Under the pieces are notes generated by a model. The model did no database searches, had not been told where the DNA came from, and saw nothing but the letters and a program-made list of their open reading frames with translations. Of a stretch of 64,000 nt of DNA, positions 1 through 8,137 are shown in pieces. Each line of letters starts with the position of its first letter. The first letter of the stretch is position 1. This stretch comes from Streptomyces piniterrae (GTDB taxonomy: Bacteria > Actinomycetota > Actinomycetes > Streptomycetales > Streptomycetaceae): assembly GCF_005048155.1 (NCBI RefSeq), contig NZ_SUMB01000003.1:248001-312000 (forward strand), given 5' to 3'. The position numbers and the translations under genes were made by a program.

Positions 1-2
1 GG

Positions 3-248
3 ACCCGCTTCGCGGTCCGGGACGCCCAGCGGCTGGCCATGGCGGGCCGCAGCACCCCGGATCCGCGGCATGCCGGACCGCTGGACGAAGCGGTGGCGCG
101 GCTGGAACGCGCGGTCGCGGGCCTGGAGGGGCGGCATCCGGACTGGTGGCACTTCCTGACCGAGACCGAGGCGGTACGGCAGACGGCGGCCCGGGTGGTG
201 CAGGAAATCCGGGAGGCCCGGGGCGGCGCGGGCGGTACCGGCAGCTGA
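3..248 (+). CDS. C-terminal end of an unidentified protein (5' end outside window)
   Basis: The reading frame is open from the first bases of the window to a TGA at 246-248, so this is the tail of a gene that starts further left. An internal ATG at 39 could be read as a start, but the frame upstream is uninterrupted and no ribosome site precedes the ATG. About 82 residues are visible: an Ala/Arg/Glu-rich, probably helical stretch with a Trp pair (HPDWWHFL) and a Gly-rich end. I do not recognise a family. It runs in the same direction as the DUF4383 gene 203 bp downstream. Confidence 0.45.
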   Translation, partial: TRFAVRDAQRLAMAGRSTPDPRHAGPLDEAVARLERAVAGLEGRHPDWWHFLTETEAVRQTAARVVQEIREARGGAGGTGS

Positions 249-451
249 GGCGGGGGCTCAGGAGACGGACTCAGGGGCGGGCTCAAGGGGCGGGCTCAAG
301 GAGTGGGACCGCCGGGTCCGGGCGCGGGGGGTACAGGGGGACCGTTCGCCAGGGGGCACAGGGGGTCCGGGCGCGATGGCGTGAAGCGGCGGGTGGGCGG
401 ATCCTGGAGGGAAGTACGGCCCGGGCACCTCTGCGTGAAGGAGGCCGGATT

Positions 452-1150
452 ATGGCTACTGAGGCTCCCGACCAGGTCCTGCACAGACCCACGAACCCGA
501 TCCGCTGGATGAAGGTGCACCACATCCGGCTCAATGAGCATCTCCCCGTGGATCACCGGCTCAGCAAGGTCTACCGCATCGGCGCGGGACTGATGGGCCT
601 GGTGCTGGTGGCGTTCGGCATCCTCGGCCTCACTCACAACATCGGTTTCTTCGACACCGGCGGCGACACCCTCGCGGGCCTGAACACCAATGGCGCCCTG
701 AGCGTGCTCTCGATCGTCGTCGGAACTCTGCTCTTCGGCTGCATGGTGATCGGCGGGAATTTCGCCTCCACCGCCAATATCGTGTTCGGTGTGCTCTTCC
801 TGCTGAGCGGATTCGTGAATCTGGCACTTCTGCAGACGGACGCCAATTTCCTCGCCTTCAAAATCCAGAATGTGCTGTTCAGCTTTGTGGTCGGGCTGAT
901 GCTGCTGGTATTCGGAATGTACGGACGGGTCAGCGGCGGCCTACCGGAGAACAATCCGTACTGGCGCGCCCGGCACCCCTCGGAAGCGGAACAGTTCGAC
1001 CGCGGGCGGATGCACCCCGCACCGGGCATGACGGCCGCGCGGCAGGCGTCGCTCGCCAGGCAACAGCAGGAACGTCACAGGAAGCGCGGCGAACTCGCCG
1101 ACGGCAGGAGCGAGGACGCGGTCGCGCCCCCTCCGAGCGGAGGGTCATGA
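452..1150 (+). CDS. DUF4383 domain membrane protein
   Basis: A 232-residue integral membrane protein of unknown function. Residues about 35-165 hold four hydrophobic segments (around GLMGLVLVAFGILGL, LSVLSIVVGTLLFG, IVFGVLFLLSGFVNLALL and NVLFSFVVGLMLLVFGMYG), and the last 65 residues are a charged, Gln/Arg-rich cytoplasmic tail. This pattern, with the N-terminal HLPVDHRLSKVYRIGAG stretch, fits the actinobacterial DUF4383 family. The frame is open well upstream, but the ATG at 452 is the likely start because GAAGGAGG lies just before it and homology begins there. The stop codon sits inside a tandem 8-bp repeat (GGTCATGA twice, 1143-1158). Confidence 0.8.
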   Translation: MATEAPDQVLHRPTNPIRWMKVHHIRLNEHLPVDHRLSKVYRIGAGLMGLVLVAFGILGLTHNIGFFDTGGDTLAGLNTNGALSVLSIVVGTLLFGCMVIGGNFASTANIVFGVLFLLSGFVNLALLQTDANFLAFKIQNVLFSFVVGLMLLVFGMYGRVSGGLPENNPYWRARHPSEAEQFDRGRMHPAPGMTAARQASLARQQQERHRKRGELADGRSEDAVAPPPSGGS

Positions 1151-1330
1151 GGTCATGAGGTCAGGGGCGTGCCGAGGTGCGAATTCCCGGTACGCCCTTA
1201 CTCATGAAGAAGCGCGTCAATGAAGGGGCGTGTTAATTGCCGATTAATGGCCGGGGCGGGGCCGGGCGAACGCGCAGATCTTTACCAGGGCGCACAGGGG
1301 GACGCCGCAACCTGACCAGGGAGCAGCACC

Positions 1331-2032
1331 ATGAGGCAGTTGGGGAACACCGCCTCGTACGCGGGACGCGGGATCCACAAAGTGGCGGTCGAAGCGCTCG
1401 CGAAGCGGATCTTCGACGGCACCTATGGAGAGGGCGACACCCTCGCGTTGCCGGACCTGATGGCGGAGCTGCAAGTCAGCCAGACCGTGCTGCGCGAGGC
1501 GATCAAGGTGCTGTCCACGAAGGGCCTGCTCGACGCCCGCCAGAAGCGCGGCACATTCGTCCGCCCCAGAGAGGAGTGGAACCTCCTGGACGCCGACGTG
1601 CTGCGCTGGAAGCTCGCGGCCGGCGCCTCCTCCGACTTCTTCGCCGACCTGCTCGAACTCCGCCGGTCGATTGAGCCGGCCGCGGCGGCGCTCGCCGCGG
1701 AGCGCCGTACCGACGACGATCTCGCGGCCCTCGACGCCGCGCTGCGCGCGATGGCCGCGACCGACCGCGATCCGGTGATGCTGGTGCGCGCCGACGCGGC
1801 CTTCCACACGGCGATGCTGGCCGCGTCGAACAACCGCTTCTACGCGCAGATGCACAGGGTGATCGTGCCGGTGCTCATCCAGCGCGATCGGGCGGTGCGC
1901 GCGAGCGGCGAATTCGAGCAGCCGCGTGCCGTGCACGCCAAGGTCGTCGAGGCCGTACGCGAGCGGGACCCCGACGGCGCCTATGTCTCGATGCTCGAAC
2001 TGCTGGACATGTCCGCGCGCAACCACTCGTAG
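1331..2032 (+). CDS. FadR-subfamily GntR regulator (FCD domain), probable regulator of the galactonate genes
   Basis: A 233-residue transcription regulator. Residues about 10-80 form a GntR winged helix (LPDLMAELQVSQTVLREAIKVL, then a wing ending RQKRGTFVRPR), followed by a WNLLDADVLRW linker typical of DgoR-like proteins. The all-helical FCD ligand domain covers about 95-230 and has the acid/His pattern (D..FH in DAAFHTAML, then the late His in RAVHAKVV). It stands 112 bp upstream of and co-directional with a DgoD-like dehydratase and a sugar kinase, so it probably senses a sugar acid or its dehydration product. The start is set by GGGAGCAG before the ATG. The stop region is repeated downstream (CTCGTAG at 2026-2032 and 2045-2051). 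Confidence 0.85.
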   Translation: MRQLGNTASYAGRGIHKVAVEALAKRIFDGTYGEGDTLALPDLMAELQVSQTVLREAIKVLSTKGLLDARQKRGTFVRPREEWNLLDADVLRWKLAAGASSDFFADLLELRRSIEPAAAALAAERRTDDDLAALDAALRAMAATDRDPVMLVRADAAFHTAMLAASNNRFYAQMHRVIVPVLIQRDRAVRASGEFEQPRAVHAKVVEAVRERDPDGAYVSMLELLDMSARNHS

Positions 2033-2144
2033 CGCCGTCCGTATCTCGTAGGACGCCGTCTGCGAGAGGACGCCGTGCTGGGATACACCTGGGAACACGC
2101 CCGGGAACACGCATGAGTGCGTTGCCGAAAGGACGGTCCGGTCC

Positions 2145-3290
2145 ATGAAGATCAGCCGCATCGAGACGTTCCTCGCTCCGCCGCGCTGGATGTTCGTACG
2201 GGTGGAGACCGATGAGGGCGTCGTCGGCTGGGGCGAACCGGTTGTCGAAGGGCGGGCCGAGCCGGTGCGGGCGGCCGTGGAGGTGCTGGCCGAGTACCTC
2301 TTGGGGCAGGATCCGTCGCGCATCGAGGACCACTGGCAGGTCATGGCCAAGGGCGGCTTCTACCGGGGCGGCCCCGTCCTGTCGTCCGCCGTCGCCGGGC
2401 TGGACCAGGCCCTCTGGGACATCAAGGGGAAGCGGCACGGCGTACCCGTCTATCAGCTGCTCGGAGGGCCGGTCCGCGAGAGGGTCCGGGCCTACGCATG
2501 GGTCGGCGGCGACGAACCGCAGGCCATCCGGGACGCACTGACCGCGCAGCTCGAAGCGGGCTTCACCGCCGTCAAGATGAACGGCTGCGGTCGGATGACT
2601 CCCGTGGCCACCCGCGCCGAGGTACGGGAATGCCTGCGGCGCGCCGAGACCGCACGCGAAGTACTCGGCGAGGAACGGGACTTCGGGCTCGACTTCCACG
2701 GCCGGGTCTCCCCCGCCAATGCCCGCCGTCTCCTCCCCCTGCTGGCCGAACACGCCCCGATGTTCGTCGAAGAACCCGTCCTGCCCGACTACATGCAGAC
2801 CCTCCCCGACCTCGTCAACGCCTCCAACATCCCCCTGGCACTCGGTGAACGTCTTTTCACCCGGCGGGAATTCCTGGCTCCGCTGCAAGCCGGGGTGGCC
2901 ATCCTGCAACCCGACATCTCGCACGCGGGCGGCATCTCCGAGTTGCGCCGGATCGCCGCCCTCGCGGAGGTGTACGGGGCGCAGCTCGCCCCGCACTGCC
3001 CGCTCGGCCCGGTCGCACTGGCCGCCAGCCTCCAAGTCGCCTTCACCACCCCGAACTTCCTCATCCAGGAGCAGTCCATCGGCATCCACTACAACCGCGG
3101 CGCCGAGCTGCTGGACTACGTCGCGGACCCGGAACCGTTCCGCTTCCACGACGGATCGCTGCTGCGGACCGATCGTCCGGGCCTGGGTGTGGACGTGGAC
3201 GAGGCTGCCGTGCGGGCAGCCGACGAGAAGGGCCACGCCTGGCGGAACCCCGTCTGGCGTTATGCGGACGGCGCGTTCGCGGAATGGTGA
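2145..3290 (+). CDS. dgoD: D-galactonate dehydratase family protein (enolase superfamily)
   Basis: A 381-residue member of the mandelate racemase group of the enolase superfamily, most like DgoD. DgoD dehydrates D-galactonate to 2-keto-3-deoxygalactonate. The three metal ligands are visible as DFHGR (Asp), FVEEP (Glu) and LGERLF (Glu), and the catalytic His lies in APHCPLGP. The N-terminal capping domain (EVETDEGVVGWGE-type) and the C-terminal HYN.G.ELLDY segment are intact, so the enzyme looks full length and active. GAAAGGACGG precedes the ATG. It follows the FCD regulator and precedes the PfkB kinase, as expected for a De Ley-Doudoroff type route. Other acid sugars (gluconate, arabinonate) cannot be excluded as the substrate. 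Confidence 0.85.
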   Translation: MKISRIETFLAPPRWMFVRVETDEGVVGWGEPVVEGRAEPVRAAVEVLAEYLLGQDPSRIEDHWQVMAKGGFYRGGPVLSSAVAGLDQALWDIKGKRHGVPVYQLLGGPVRERVRAYAWVGGDEPQAIRDALTAQLEAGFTAVKMNGCGRMTPVATRAEVRECLRRAETAREVLGEERDFGLDFHGRVSPANARRLLPLLAEHAPMFVEEPVLPDYMQTLPDLVNASNIPLALGERLFTRREFLAPLQAGVAILQPDISHAGGISELRRIAALAEVYGAQLAPHCPLGPVALAASLQVAFTTPNFLIQEQSIGIHYNRGAELLDYVADPEPFRFHDGSLLRTDRPGLGVDVDEAAVRAADEKGHAWRNPVWRYADGAFAEW

Positions 3291-3354
3291 CCCGGCCCTG
3301 CGGCCGGCCGCAGGCCAAGAACGCGAGGTGAAGGGGTGAAGGAGTGAAGGCGGT

Positions 3355-4491
3355 GTGCGCGGGATGAGCAGGCAGAACGGGCAGCGGACGGGGCACCGGA
3401 ATGAAGGGCCGGAGCAGAGTCTGGGGCAGGAGCCAGGGCCGGACGTCTTCACCTTCGGCGAGACGATGGTCGCCCTACGGGGCAGCGGCCCGCTGAAGCT
3501 CGGCGGCACGATGCATGTCTCCATCGCCGGCGCGGAGAGCAATGTCGCGATCGGCCTGGCCCGGCTCGGTCACCGCGTCCGCTGGTCGGGCGCGGTCGGC
3601 GCGGACGAGGCCGGACAGCTGGTACTACGCACGCTACGGGCCGAAGGCGTCGAGGTCTCCGGCGCCACGACCGACCCGGACGCCCCGACCGGACTGATCC
3701 TCTTCGAGCCGCGGCTGCCGGAGCTCACCCGGGTGCACTACTACCGCGCGGGATCGGCCGGCTCGCGGCTCGATCCCGGCACGATCGAACGCGCCCTTTC
3801 CGCCGCCCCGCCCCGCGTACTGCACCTGACAGGCATCACCCCCGCCCTGAGCCCCACGGCCCGTGCGGCGGCACACGGATCCCTCCAACTCGCCCGCCGC
3901 CATGGCGCGTTGGTCTGCCTCGACGTCAATTTCCGTGCACGGCTGTGGACGGCACGGCAGGCCTCCGAGGTCCTGCGCGAGTGGCTCCCGTACGTGGACA
4001 TCCTGATCGCCTCCCACGACGAGCTGCCTCTGTGCCTGCCGACAGGCGAGGACGGGCTCCCGGAGCCGGGGGCCGTCGAGCCCACCGTCGGCGGCCCCGG
4101 CACCACTAGCGACCCGGCGACCACCGGCGCGCCAGCGATCACCGGCGACCCGTCCGCCGCCTTCGCCGCCCAGGCCGAACAGCTGCTGAACCTGGGCATC
4201 GGCGAGGTCGTCGTCAAACTCGGCGCCGACGGGGCGACCGCCTTCACCCACGACGGCTCGCTGCACCGGCCCGCCAAGCCGGTCCGGGCGGTGGACGCCG
4301 TGGGCGCGGGCGACGCCTTCGTAGCCGGCTATCTCTCGGCCCTGCTGGATGGCGAAGAGCCGGCCGTGCGCCTGGAGCGAGCCGTCACCACCGGCGCTTT
4401 CGCGGTCGCCTCGCCCGGGGACTGGGAGGGCGCCCCGACCCGCGCCGAGCTGGGCATGCTGGGCGCACATCCCGGCACCGTCGTGCGCTGA
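3355..4491 (+). CDS. PfkB-family sugar kinase, probable 2-keto-3-deoxy-galactono/gluconokinase
   Basis: A ribokinase/PfkB-fold kinase of 378 residues. The N-terminal signature is FTFGETMVALRGSGPLKLG, the sugar-binding AGAESNVAIGLARLG follows, and the catalytic DAVGAGDAFVAGYLS motif is near the C-terminus. Co-location with a DgoD-like dehydratase suggests phosphorylation of a 2-keto-3-deoxy acid. No KDPG/KDPGal aldolase is adjacent, so the final cleavage must be encoded elsewhere. A low-complexity insert of about 40 residues, rich in Pro, Thr, Gly and Ala (around 4060-4160), sits between the kinase lobes and makes the protein longer than the usual 300-340 residues. The start is uncertain: GTG at 3355 (with GAAGG just upstream) or ATG at 3364. 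Confidence 0.78.
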   Translation: MRGMSRQNGQRTGHRNEGPEQSLGQEPGPDVFTFGETMVALRGSGPLKLGGTMHVSIAGAESNVAIGLARLGHRVRWSGAVGADEAGQLVLRTLRAEGVEVSGATTDPDAPTGLILFEPRLPELTRVHYYRAGSAGSRLDPGTIERALSAAPPRVLHLTGITPALSPTARAAAHGSLQLARRHGALVCLDVNFRARLWTARQASEVLREWLPYVDILIASHDELPLCLPTGEDGLPEPGAVEPTVGGPGTTSDPATTGAPAITGDPSAAFAAQAEQLLNLGIGEVVVKLGADGATAFTHDGSLHRPAKPVRAVDAVGAGDAFVAGYLSALLDGEEPAVRLERAVTTGAFAVASPGDWEGAPTRAELGMLGAHPGTVVR

Positions 4492-4516
4492 CCTGAGCCA
4501 CGGCTAATCTGTGGCC

Positions 4517-4729
4517 ATGCCCCGTTACGAGTACCGGTGCCGCCCCTGTGGCTCCACCTTCGAACTGAACCGGCCGATGGCCGAGTCCTCCGCCCCGGCC
4601 GTCTGCCCCGAAGGCCATGAGGACACCGTGAAGCTGCTCTCCGCGGTCGCCGTCGGCGGCTCCGCGAGCGCCCCCGCGCCCGCCCCGGGCGGAGGCGGCG
4701 GCTGCTGTGGTGGCGGCTGCTGCGGCTAG
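4517..4729 (+). CDS. FmdB-type zinc-ribbon small protein
   Basis: A 70-residue protein beginning with the FmdB-type zinc-ribbon pattern YEYRCRPCGSTFEL. The second half of the knuckle is CPEGH rather than the usual CxxC, so one zinc ligand may be His or missing. The C-terminus is a Gly/Ala linker ending in a striking cysteine cluster (CCGGGCCG). The role is unknown; family members are often called regulators without proof. The ATG at 4517 lies 6 nt downstream of a TAATCT -10-like hexamer (4505-4510) with no ribosome site, so the gene is probably leaderless. A strong convergent terminator follows. Confidence 0.75.
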   Translation: MPRYEYRCRPCGSTFELNRPMAESSAPAVCPEGHEDTVKLLSAVAVGGSASAPAPAPGGGGGCCGGGCCG

Positions 4730-4742
4730 GGGATCGGGCAAC

Positions 4743-4768
4743 GGGCGCCCCGAGTGAGCGGGGCGCCC
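4743..4768. terminator. Bidirectional terminator between the zinc-ribbon gene and the O-methyltransferase
   Basis: A perfect 10-bp inverted repeat (GGGCGCCCCG / CGGGGCGCCC) around a 6-nt loop lies in the 54 bp between two convergent stop codons. There is no U tract, which is common for Streptomyces terminators. Confidence 0.75.
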
Positions 4769-4783
4769 TGCGGGCCCGCCGCC

Positions 4784-5443
4784 CTACCGCCGACGGGCCA
4801 CCGTCACTCCGTCCGCCACGGTGAGCATCACCGCCTCCATCCGGTCGTCCGCCATCACATGGTCGTTGAACTCAATGATCGCCCGTGCCGACCCGGTCGC
4901 CTCCGTGTCGACGACCTCGCCATGGAACAGCACGTTGTCCACGACGATCAGGCCCCCGGGGCGCAGGCGCGGCACCAGTTCCTCCCAGTAGCCGATGTAG
5001 CCCCCCTTGTCGGCGTCGATGTAGGCGAGGTCGATGTGCGGCTCCGCCGCCATGGCCCGCAGCGTGTCCAGTGCGGGCGCGATCCGCAGCTGGACGCGGT
5101 CCGCGACTCCGGCCTTCGCCCATGCCTCACGGGCGTACGCCGTCCATTCCTCCGAAACATCGCAGGTGATCAGCGTGCCGTCCGCGGGCAGCGCCTGGGC
5201 CATGGACAACGAGGAGAAGCCGGTGAACGTCCCCACCTCGACGAGGTGCCGTGCCCCGATCAGCCGCACCAGGAACGCGAGCAGCGAACCCTGCTCCTCC
5301 GCCGACTGCATCACCGCCGCATCGGGGAACTCCCGGTGCGTGGTCTCCACGAGACCCCGCTGCACGGAGTCCAGCGGCGGGTTGTGGGCGAGAACGTAGT
5401 CGTACATCTCCGCCGTGATCGGCGTGCTCTTGGACTCGGTCAC
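4784..5443 (-). CDS. Class I SAM-dependent O-methyltransferase (family 3, CCoAOMT-like)
   Basis: A 219-residue methyltransferase of the caffeoyl-CoA/catechol O-methyltransferase type. Motif I is VEVGTFTGFSSL, the acidic ribose-binding residue is in LITCDVSEEW, the metal-binding IDADKGGY motif is present, and VVDNVLFHG matches the second metal/substrate region. It is a cytosolic enzyme. The natural substrate (a catechol-like hydroxyl) cannot be deduced here, since no biosynthetic genes surround it. The start is a GTG at 5443 behind AGAGGAGA on the minus strand. It is convergent with the zinc-ribbon gene and stands alone ahead of the two-component genes. Confidence 0.85.
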   Translation of the reverse strand: MTESKSTPITAEMYDYVLAHNPPLDSVQRGLVETTHREFPDAAVMQSAEEQGSLLAFLVRLIGARHLVEVGTFTGFSSLSMAQALPADGTLITCDVSEEWTAYAREAWAKAGVADRVQLRIAPALDTLRAMAAEPHIDLAYIDADKGGYIGYWEELVPRLRPGGLIVVDNVLFHGEVVDTEATGSARAIIEFNDHVMADDRMEAVMLTVADGVTVARRR

Positions 5444-5600
5444 TCGGTCTCCTCTTGATCCCGGCCAGTGGTCACGGCCGGCTTCCGGAGGGCACAGCCA
5501 ACCGCTCGGCGAGACTAGCCGAGCACTGCCGCCCCATTCGCCTCAACTCTCATTCCCGTCCCACGATCACTCCCCTCCCTCCCTCTCCCTCTCCACTCCC

Positions 5601-6260
5601 TCACGTCCCCAGGTACCGCAGTACGGCCAGCACCCGGCGCGAGTATCCCGCCGTGCCTGTGAGATCGAGCTTCTCGAAGATCGCGTTGATGTGTTTCTCC
5701 ACCGCGCTCTGCGAGATATGCAGCCGGCCGGCGATCGCCGCGTTGGTGTGGCCCTGTGCCATCTCCCCGAGCACCTCCCGCTCGCGCGCGGTGAGCGTGC
5801 CCAGCGGATCCGAGCGGCGGCTGCGCACCAGTAACTGCCGCACGACTTCCGGATCGAAGGCCGCCTGTCCTGCCCCGACCCGCTCCAGCGCGTTCAGGAA
5901 CTCGTCCACTTGGACCACCCGGTCCTTGAGCAGATATCCGACTCCCTCGCTGTCTTCGGTCAGCAGCTCGGTCGCATAGCGGCGCTCGACGTACTGGGAC
6001 AGAACGAGCACGCCGACGCCCGGCCAACGCTCCCGGATCTGCACGGCCGCCCGCAGCCCCTCATCGGTGTGCGTGGGCGGCATCCGCACATCCACGACCA
6101 CCGCGTCCGGCTTCTCTCCCGTCACAACTGACCGCTCCAGCACGGCGATCAGCTGGTCGGCATCCCCGACCGCGGCTGCCACCTCGTGCCCCTCCTCGGC
6201 AAGGAGGCGTACCAGTCCCTCCCTCAGCAGTGTCGAATCGTCGGCCAGCACTACGCGCAC
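5601..6260 (-). CDS. NarL/LuxR-family response regulator
   Basis: A 219-residue two-component response regulator. Residues 1-120 are a receiver domain with the acidic pair LADDS, the phospho-acceptor in VVVDVRMPPTH and the conserved Lys in YLLKDRV. Residues about 150-210 are a LuxR-type HTH (LTAREREVLGEMAQG...NAAIAGRLHISQSAVEKHI). It starts at GTG 6260, overlapping the end of the upstream histidine kinase by 10 nt, so the two are translationally coupled. Its probable targets are the palindromes in the 7391-7498 region, which would make it autoregulatory and a controller of the divergent DedA gene. Confidence 0.9.
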   Translation of the reverse strand: MRVVLADDSTLLREGLVRLLAEEGHEVAAAVGDADQLIAVLERSVVTGEKPDAVVVDVRMPPTHTDEGLRAAVQIRERWPGVGVLVLSQYVERRYATELLTEDSEGVGYLLKDRVVQVDEFLNALERVGAGQAAFDPEVVRQLLVRSRRSDPLGTLTAREREVLGEMAQGHTNAAIAGRLHISQSAVEKHINAIFEKLDLTGTAGYSRRVLAVLRYLGT

Positions 6261-7390
6261 GGCAGCTCCGCGGTGATGATGGTGGGTCCGCCGGCCGGGC
6301 TGTCCACCCGGAACCGGCCGTCAAGGGCGGCGACCCGGCGGGCCAGCCCGAACAGGCCGCTGCCGGAGGCATCCGCGCCGCCCAGCCCGTCGTCCTCGAT
6401 TCGCACGAGCACGCCGGCCTCGCCGGGGGCGACGCGGACCGCTATCAGCCCGGCACCCGAATGCTTGACGGCATTGGTGACGGCTTCGGAGACCACGAAG
6501 TAGGCGACCGTCGCCACGGCGGTATCCGGCTCACCGGCAAGGTCGTAATCGAGGCGTACGGGGATGGCGGAGCGCTCGGCGACGGTCTCCAACGCGGCTC
6601 GCAGCCCGGCTTCGTCCAGCACCGTCGGATAGACCCGCCACGCCACTTCACGCAGCTCCGTCAGGGCCTGACGGCTCTCTTCATGTGCCTGGCGCAGGAG
6701 TTGGTCAGCGCGCATCTCGTCTTTGCCGCGCAAGGCACGACCGAGCAGCATCCCGAGGGCCACCAGCCGCTGCTGGACTCCGTCGTGCAGATCGCGCTCG
6801 ATGCGGCGGCGCTCGTCGTTGACCGCGGCGACGACGCCGGCGCGGGTGGTCGCCAACTGCTCGATGCGGCGCTCCAGTTCCTCCTGATGGCGTGGCCCGA
6901 GGTAGCGCCGCGCCAGCTTTGTCTCCAGGTCGGCGACTCCGAAACTGCCCTGCAGACTGAGGAAGAGGAGGAAGAGTCCGCCGATGCTCGACGTCGCGAG
7001 GGTGAGCGGATAGCGGACTTCGCCGAGCAGCAGGAAGAAGATCCAGGCGATGCCGTACGCCGTTCCGATCAGCGCCGCGCTGACGACGAGAATGCCCAGC
7101 AGGCCCAACGACCAGCGCAGCGACAGATATTGCAGCATGCGGTGGTCGGCGTAGGTGTCTGAGGTGTCGGCCGAGAAATAGCCGCGGAGGCGGCGGCGGT
7201 TGGTCTCGGTCAGGGCTCGCGCGGCGGTTGTCACGGGCTTGAGGACCGCGCGGCGGCCGCGCGGCCAGGCGAGGACGAGAAGCAGGGAGAAGCCGGAGAG
7301 CACGACGAAGGGGAGCTCGGCCACCGCCATCGCGGCGCCGAACACCAGCCCTGTCGTCAGACGCAATCCGCGTCGTGCGATTCCCAACAT
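6251..7390 (-). CDS. Sensor histidine kinase (HisKA_3 type) paired with the 5601-6260 regulator
   Basis: A 379-residue membrane sensor kinase. The N-terminal ~190 residues carry two paired hydrophobic regions (around GAAMAVAELPFVVLSGFSL and LLGILVVSAALIGTAYGIAW) with little extracytoplasmic sequence, so the signal is probably sensed in or near the membrane. The dimerisation/phosphoacceptor box is IERDLHDGVQQRLVALG, and the ATPase has the N box EAVTNAVKHSG and the G box EDDGLGG. The frame stays open upstream to 8290, but the ATG at 7390 is the start: it lies 7 nt from a TAGCGT hexamer, consistent with a leaderless transcript. A membrane-stress sensor is suggested by the DedA neighbour. Confidence 0.9.
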   Translation of the reverse strand: MLGIARRGLRLTTGLVFGAAMAVAELPFVVLSGFSLLLVLAWPRGRRAVLKPVTTAARALTETNRRRLRGYFSADTSDTYADHRMLQYLSLRWSLGLLGILVVSAALIGTAYGIAWIFFLLLGEVRYPLTLATSSIGGLFLLFLSLQGSFGVADLETKLARRYLGPRHQEELERRIEQLATTRAGVVAAVNDERRRIERDLHDGVQQRLVALGMLLGRALRGKDEMRADQLLRQAHEESRQALTELREVAWRVYPTVLDEAGLRAALETVAERSAIPVRLDYDLAGEPDTAVATVAYFVVSEAVTNAVKHSGAGLIAVRVAPGEAGVLVRIEDDGLGGADASGSGLFGLARRVAALDGRFRVDSPAGGPTIITAELPCA

Positions 7391-7498
7391 GATCAGAACG
7401 CTAGCCGCAGCTCGCGTCCGCACACACTGCGGAAAACCGCACTCTTTTGTGCGGTAGACCGCAATGTGCGGCCGACCGGAAATTCCTAGCTTTGAAAC
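7391..7498. promoter_or_regulatory. Divergent leaderless promoters with three copies of a TGCGG-N4-CCGCA palindrome
   Basis: Two perfect copies of TGCGG-N4-CCGCA occur at 7428-7441 and 7450-7463, and a third with one mismatch (ending CCGGA) at 7467-7480. The -10-like hexamers are TAGCGT on the minus strand (7398-7403, 7 nt before the kinase ATG) and TAGCTT on the plus strand (7487-7492, 6 nt before the DedA ATG). The outer palindromes abut the expected -35 positions of both promoters, a placement typical of an activator. I infer that the adjacent NarL-type regulator binds here. Confidence 0.7.
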
Positions 7499-8137
7499 AT
7501 GATCGAAAGCATCGGAAACACCGCACCCGGCTGGATCACGGAACTTATGGACGCGCTCGGCGCGCCCGGCGCCGGTCTGGCGATCGCAGCGGAAAATCTC
7601 TTCCCGCCGCTGCCGAGCGAGGTGATCCTGCCGCTGGCGGGCTTCGCGGCGAGCCGCGGCACCATGCAGCTGTCCACCGCGCTCGCGTGGACCACGCTCG
7701 GCTCGGTGATCGGCGCTCTGGCGCTGTACGGCGTGGGCGCACTGCTCGGGCGCCGGCGCACGATCGCGATCGCGTCGAAGCTGCCGCTGGTCAAGATCTC
7801 CGACATCGAGAAGACGGAGCGCTGGTTCCAGCGGCACGGGTCCAAGGCGGTGTTCTACGGCCGGATGATTCCCGTCTTCCGGAGCCTGATCTCGATACCG
7901 GCCGGCATCGAGCGCATGCCGATACGGACCTTTCTCGCTCTGACCACCCTCGGCAGTCTCATCTGGAACGCGATCTTCGTCCTCGCCGGCTATGCGCTCG
8001 GCGAGAACTGGGAAGAGGTGACCGGTTATGTGGATGTCTATTCGAAGGTGGTGCTCGCGGCGGCGGCGCTGGCGGTGGCGGCCTTTGTGCTCGTGCGCGT
8101 CAGCAGGCGCGGCCCGGGGCTGCGGCGCCGCGGATGA
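7499..8137 (+). CDS. DedA-family membrane protein
   Basis: A 212-residue polytopic membrane protein of the DedA/SNARE-associated family; some members are lipid (undecaprenyl phosphate or phospholipid) flippases or support membrane potential. The N-terminal half has the re-entrant motif ENLFPPLPSEVILPLAGFAA with the conserved Glu and Pro residues. Then come the FxRHGxKAVFYGRMIPVFRSLISIPAG signature with the conserved Arg, and two C-terminal helices. It is divergent from a two-component system across three palindromes, suggesting induction by that system. The last 38 nt overlap the 3' end of the convergent HAD gene. Confidence 0.88.
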   Translation: MIESIGNTAPGWITELMDALGAPGAGLAIAAENLFPPLPSEVILPLAGFAASRGTMQLSTALAWTTLGSVIGALALYGVGALLGRRRTIAIASKLPLVKISDIEKTERWFQRHGSKAVFYGRMIPVFRSLISIPAGIERMPIRTFLALTTLGSLIWNAIFVLAGYALGENWEEVTGYVDVYSKVVLAAAALAVAAFVLVRVSRRGPGLRRRG

